DNA of 6,445 nt, taken from Deltaproteobacteria bacterium. Its GTDB lineage: Bacteria > Desulfobacterota > Syntrophobacteria > BM002. Under the pieces are notes generated by a model. The model was not told the DNA's origin and did no database searches. It saw nothing but the letters and a program-made list of their open reading frames with translations. Below, one piece after another: positions 5,199 to 6,445 of this stretch. A program made the position numbers and the translations under genes. Each line of letters opens with the position of its first letter. The first letter of the stretch is position 1. Location: positions 1 through 6,445 of the forward strand of contig JAGFXI010000113.1 of NCBI GenBank assembly GCA_017861095.1, given 5' to 3'.

Positions 5199-6445
5199 AT
5201 GGAAGCCCGGGTCATCAGAGGCGACCTGCAGAGTGTGACGGCTGAGGTACTCATTGTCTTTCATTTCGAGGGTGAGGCGAAGTGGCTCGACGCCACCCGA
5301 GCCGTTAACGAGGCCACCGGCGGCATGGTCGAGCGGGTGATCGCCTCCGGCGATTTCCGGGGCGAGCACCTCGAGCATCTCCTCCTCTACGTGGCCGGCG
5401 GCCTGGCGGCGGCGCGACTGCTCCTCATGGGTTTGGGCAAACGCGAGGAGCTCACCCTGCACCGGCTGAGAGAGGCGGCGGCTCAGGCCCTGAAGGCGCT
5501 GAGGGAGCGGCGGCTGCTGAGTGCGGTCCTCCCCCTGCCCGAAGGCGGCGAGCTCCCCTTCTCTCCAGGCGATACGGCGGAAGCTTCCGTTCTCGGGGGA
5601 CTCCTCGGGCTCTACCAGTTCACCGAACTCCGCACCACGGAGCGAGAGAAAATCAAGGAGTTCACCTCACTGGCCCTTCTGACCCGCGTTGAGTCGGAGG
5701 AGGTCGCTCTTCGGGTGGCGCAGGCGGAGGCGGTGGCAAAGGGGGTGTACGTCACGCGCGAACTGGTGACCCTCCCGGGGAACCTAGCAACACCTCGGTT
5801 CCTGGCGGAGAGAGCGAGGAAGGTGGCGCTCGATGCGGGCATGCGCTACCGAGCCATCGAGCTGGCGGAGGCGGAGAGATTGGGCATGGGAGCCTTTCTG
5901 GCGGTGGCGCGGGGAAGCGACGAGCCCGCGGTCATGGTGGAGATGGAGTACCGGCCGGAAGGCGCAACCGGATCCCCTGTTGTCCTGGTGGGGAAAGGGA
6001 TCACCTTCGACAGCGGCGGGATCTCCATCAAGCCTGCAGAGAACATGGAAATGATGAAACACGACATGGCGGGAGCCGCCGCGGTCATCGGCACGATGCA
6101 GGTGGTGGCCGCCCTCAAGCTATCAGTGCCGGTGGTGGCGCTCCTTCCCTGCACGGAAAACCTCCCGAGCGGCAAGGCCTACAAACCTGGTGATGTGTTC
6201 CGCTCGCTGAGCGGGCAGACCATCGAGGTGATCAGCACCGATGCCGAAGGCCGCGTCATTCTCGCCGATGCCCTCTCCTACGCGAAGGGCTTTGCCCCCC
6301 AGGCGATCATCGATCTTGCCACCCTGACCGGCGCCTGCATCGTTGCCCTTGGGAACGGCGTCTCTGGCCTCATGGGCAATCACGACGACCTGATCTCTCG
6401 GGTGCGGGCCGCGGCAGAGCAGAGCGGCGAGCGGGTGTGGCCGCT
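5199..6445 (+). CDS. pepA: leucyl aminopeptidase, M17 family (3' end cut by window)
   Basis: Cytoplasmic two-metal exopeptidase that removes N-terminal residues, often Leu, from peptides. The window holds 415 codons plus two bases; the family is usually about 490-500 residues, so roughly 80 are missing. Residues about 1-160 form the N-terminal M17 domain ('RLLLMGLGKREEL'). The catalytic domain follows, with 'VGKGITFDSGGISIKP', 'MKHDMAGAAAVIGTM' and 'STDAEGRVILADAL'. Metal ligands Lys266, Asp271, Asp289, Asp348 and Glu350 and catalytic Lys278 and Arg352 are all present, with the same spacing as Lys270, Asp275, Asp293, Asp352, Glu354, Lys282 and Arg356 of E. coli PepA. The PROSITE signature NTDAEGRL is changed to STDAEGRV, and the usual 'SGNA' is 'SGKA'. 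It is likely active. The gene is in the same reading frame as the kinase upstream, 78 nt past its stop, and probably in the same operon. The symbol pepA follows the family; E. coli PepA also binds DNA, which cannot be claimed here. Confidence 0.92.
   Translation, partial: MEARVIRGDLQSVTAEVLIVFHFEGEAKWLDATRAVNEATGGMVERVIASGDFRGEHLEHLLLYVAGGLAAARLLLMGLGKREELTLHRLREAAAQALKALRERRLLSAVLPLPEGGELPFSPGDTAEASVLGGLLGLYQFTELRTTEREKIKEFTSLALLTRVESEEVALRVAQAEAVAKGVYVTRELVTLPGNLATPRFLAERARKVALDAGMRYRAIELAEAERLGMGAFLAVARGSDEPAVMVEMEYRPEGATGSPVVLVGKGITFDSGGISIKPAENMEMMKHDMAGAAAVIGTMQVVAALKLSVPVVALLPCTENLPSGKAYKPGDVFRSLSGQTIEVISTDAEGRVILADALSYAKGFAPQAIIDLATLTGACIVALGNGVSGLMGNHDDLISRVRAAAEQSGERVWP

Noticed and set aside
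4140..5462. Minus-strand open frames opposite the kinase and the start of the aminopeptidase (4140-4616, 4713-5462)
   Set aside because: Both are codon-aligned antisense shadows of genes with clear motifs. The second even crosses the intergenic gap, as expected because kinase and peptidase share a frame.

Overview
The window is GC-rich, with dense genes and bacterial-type signals: sigma-70-like -35/-10 pairs, strong Shine-Dalgarno sites and a Sec/SPII lipoprotein signal. The gene set is a single-chain NDP-forming acyl-CoA synthetase, an AbrB-fold regulator, a TPR lipoprotein, a soluble GAF-type histidine kinase and an M17 aminopeptidase. This would suit an anaerobic or metabolically versatile Gram-negative bacterium of the Deltaproteobacteria / Methylomirabilota (NC10) kind. 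That placement is a guess from the gene set and base composition; no marker gene is present.

Layout: (1) 1-180 is non-coding and holds a near-consensus promoter with a perfect 7-bp dyad at the expected transcription start. It drives a 118-residue regulator (181-537) with a helix-turn-helix-like N-terminus and a C-terminal SpoVT/AbrB strand-swap domain. (2) 538-657 is a convergent intergenic gap with one hairpin. (3) 658-2766 on the minus strand is a 702-residue acetate/acyl-CoA ligase (ADP-forming type), with a GTG start and its own TTGACA-N17-TACTAT promoter. (4) 2767-3055 is a divergent regulatory gap with promoters in both directions and several short dyads. (5) A plus-strand cluster follows: TPR lipoprotein (3056-3736), 22-nt gap, cytoplasmic GAF histidine kinase (3759-5120), 78-nt gap, leucyl aminopeptidase (from 5199, cut by the window end).

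How the genes may work together: the lipoprotein and kinase are close enough to be one transcript, and the aminopeptidase probably belongs to it too. The lipoprotein should lie outside the cytoplasmic membrane while the kinase has no membrane segment, so a direct contact is not obvious. No response regulator lies in the window. The synthetase and the regulator look like single-gene units.

Nothing here is clearly a new defence, mobile or RNA system. The points most worth a second look are the kinase with its altered ATP-lid G1 motif and unusual H-box, the promoter-dyad arrangement in front of the AbrB-like gene, and the lipoprotein-kinase-peptidase grouping.
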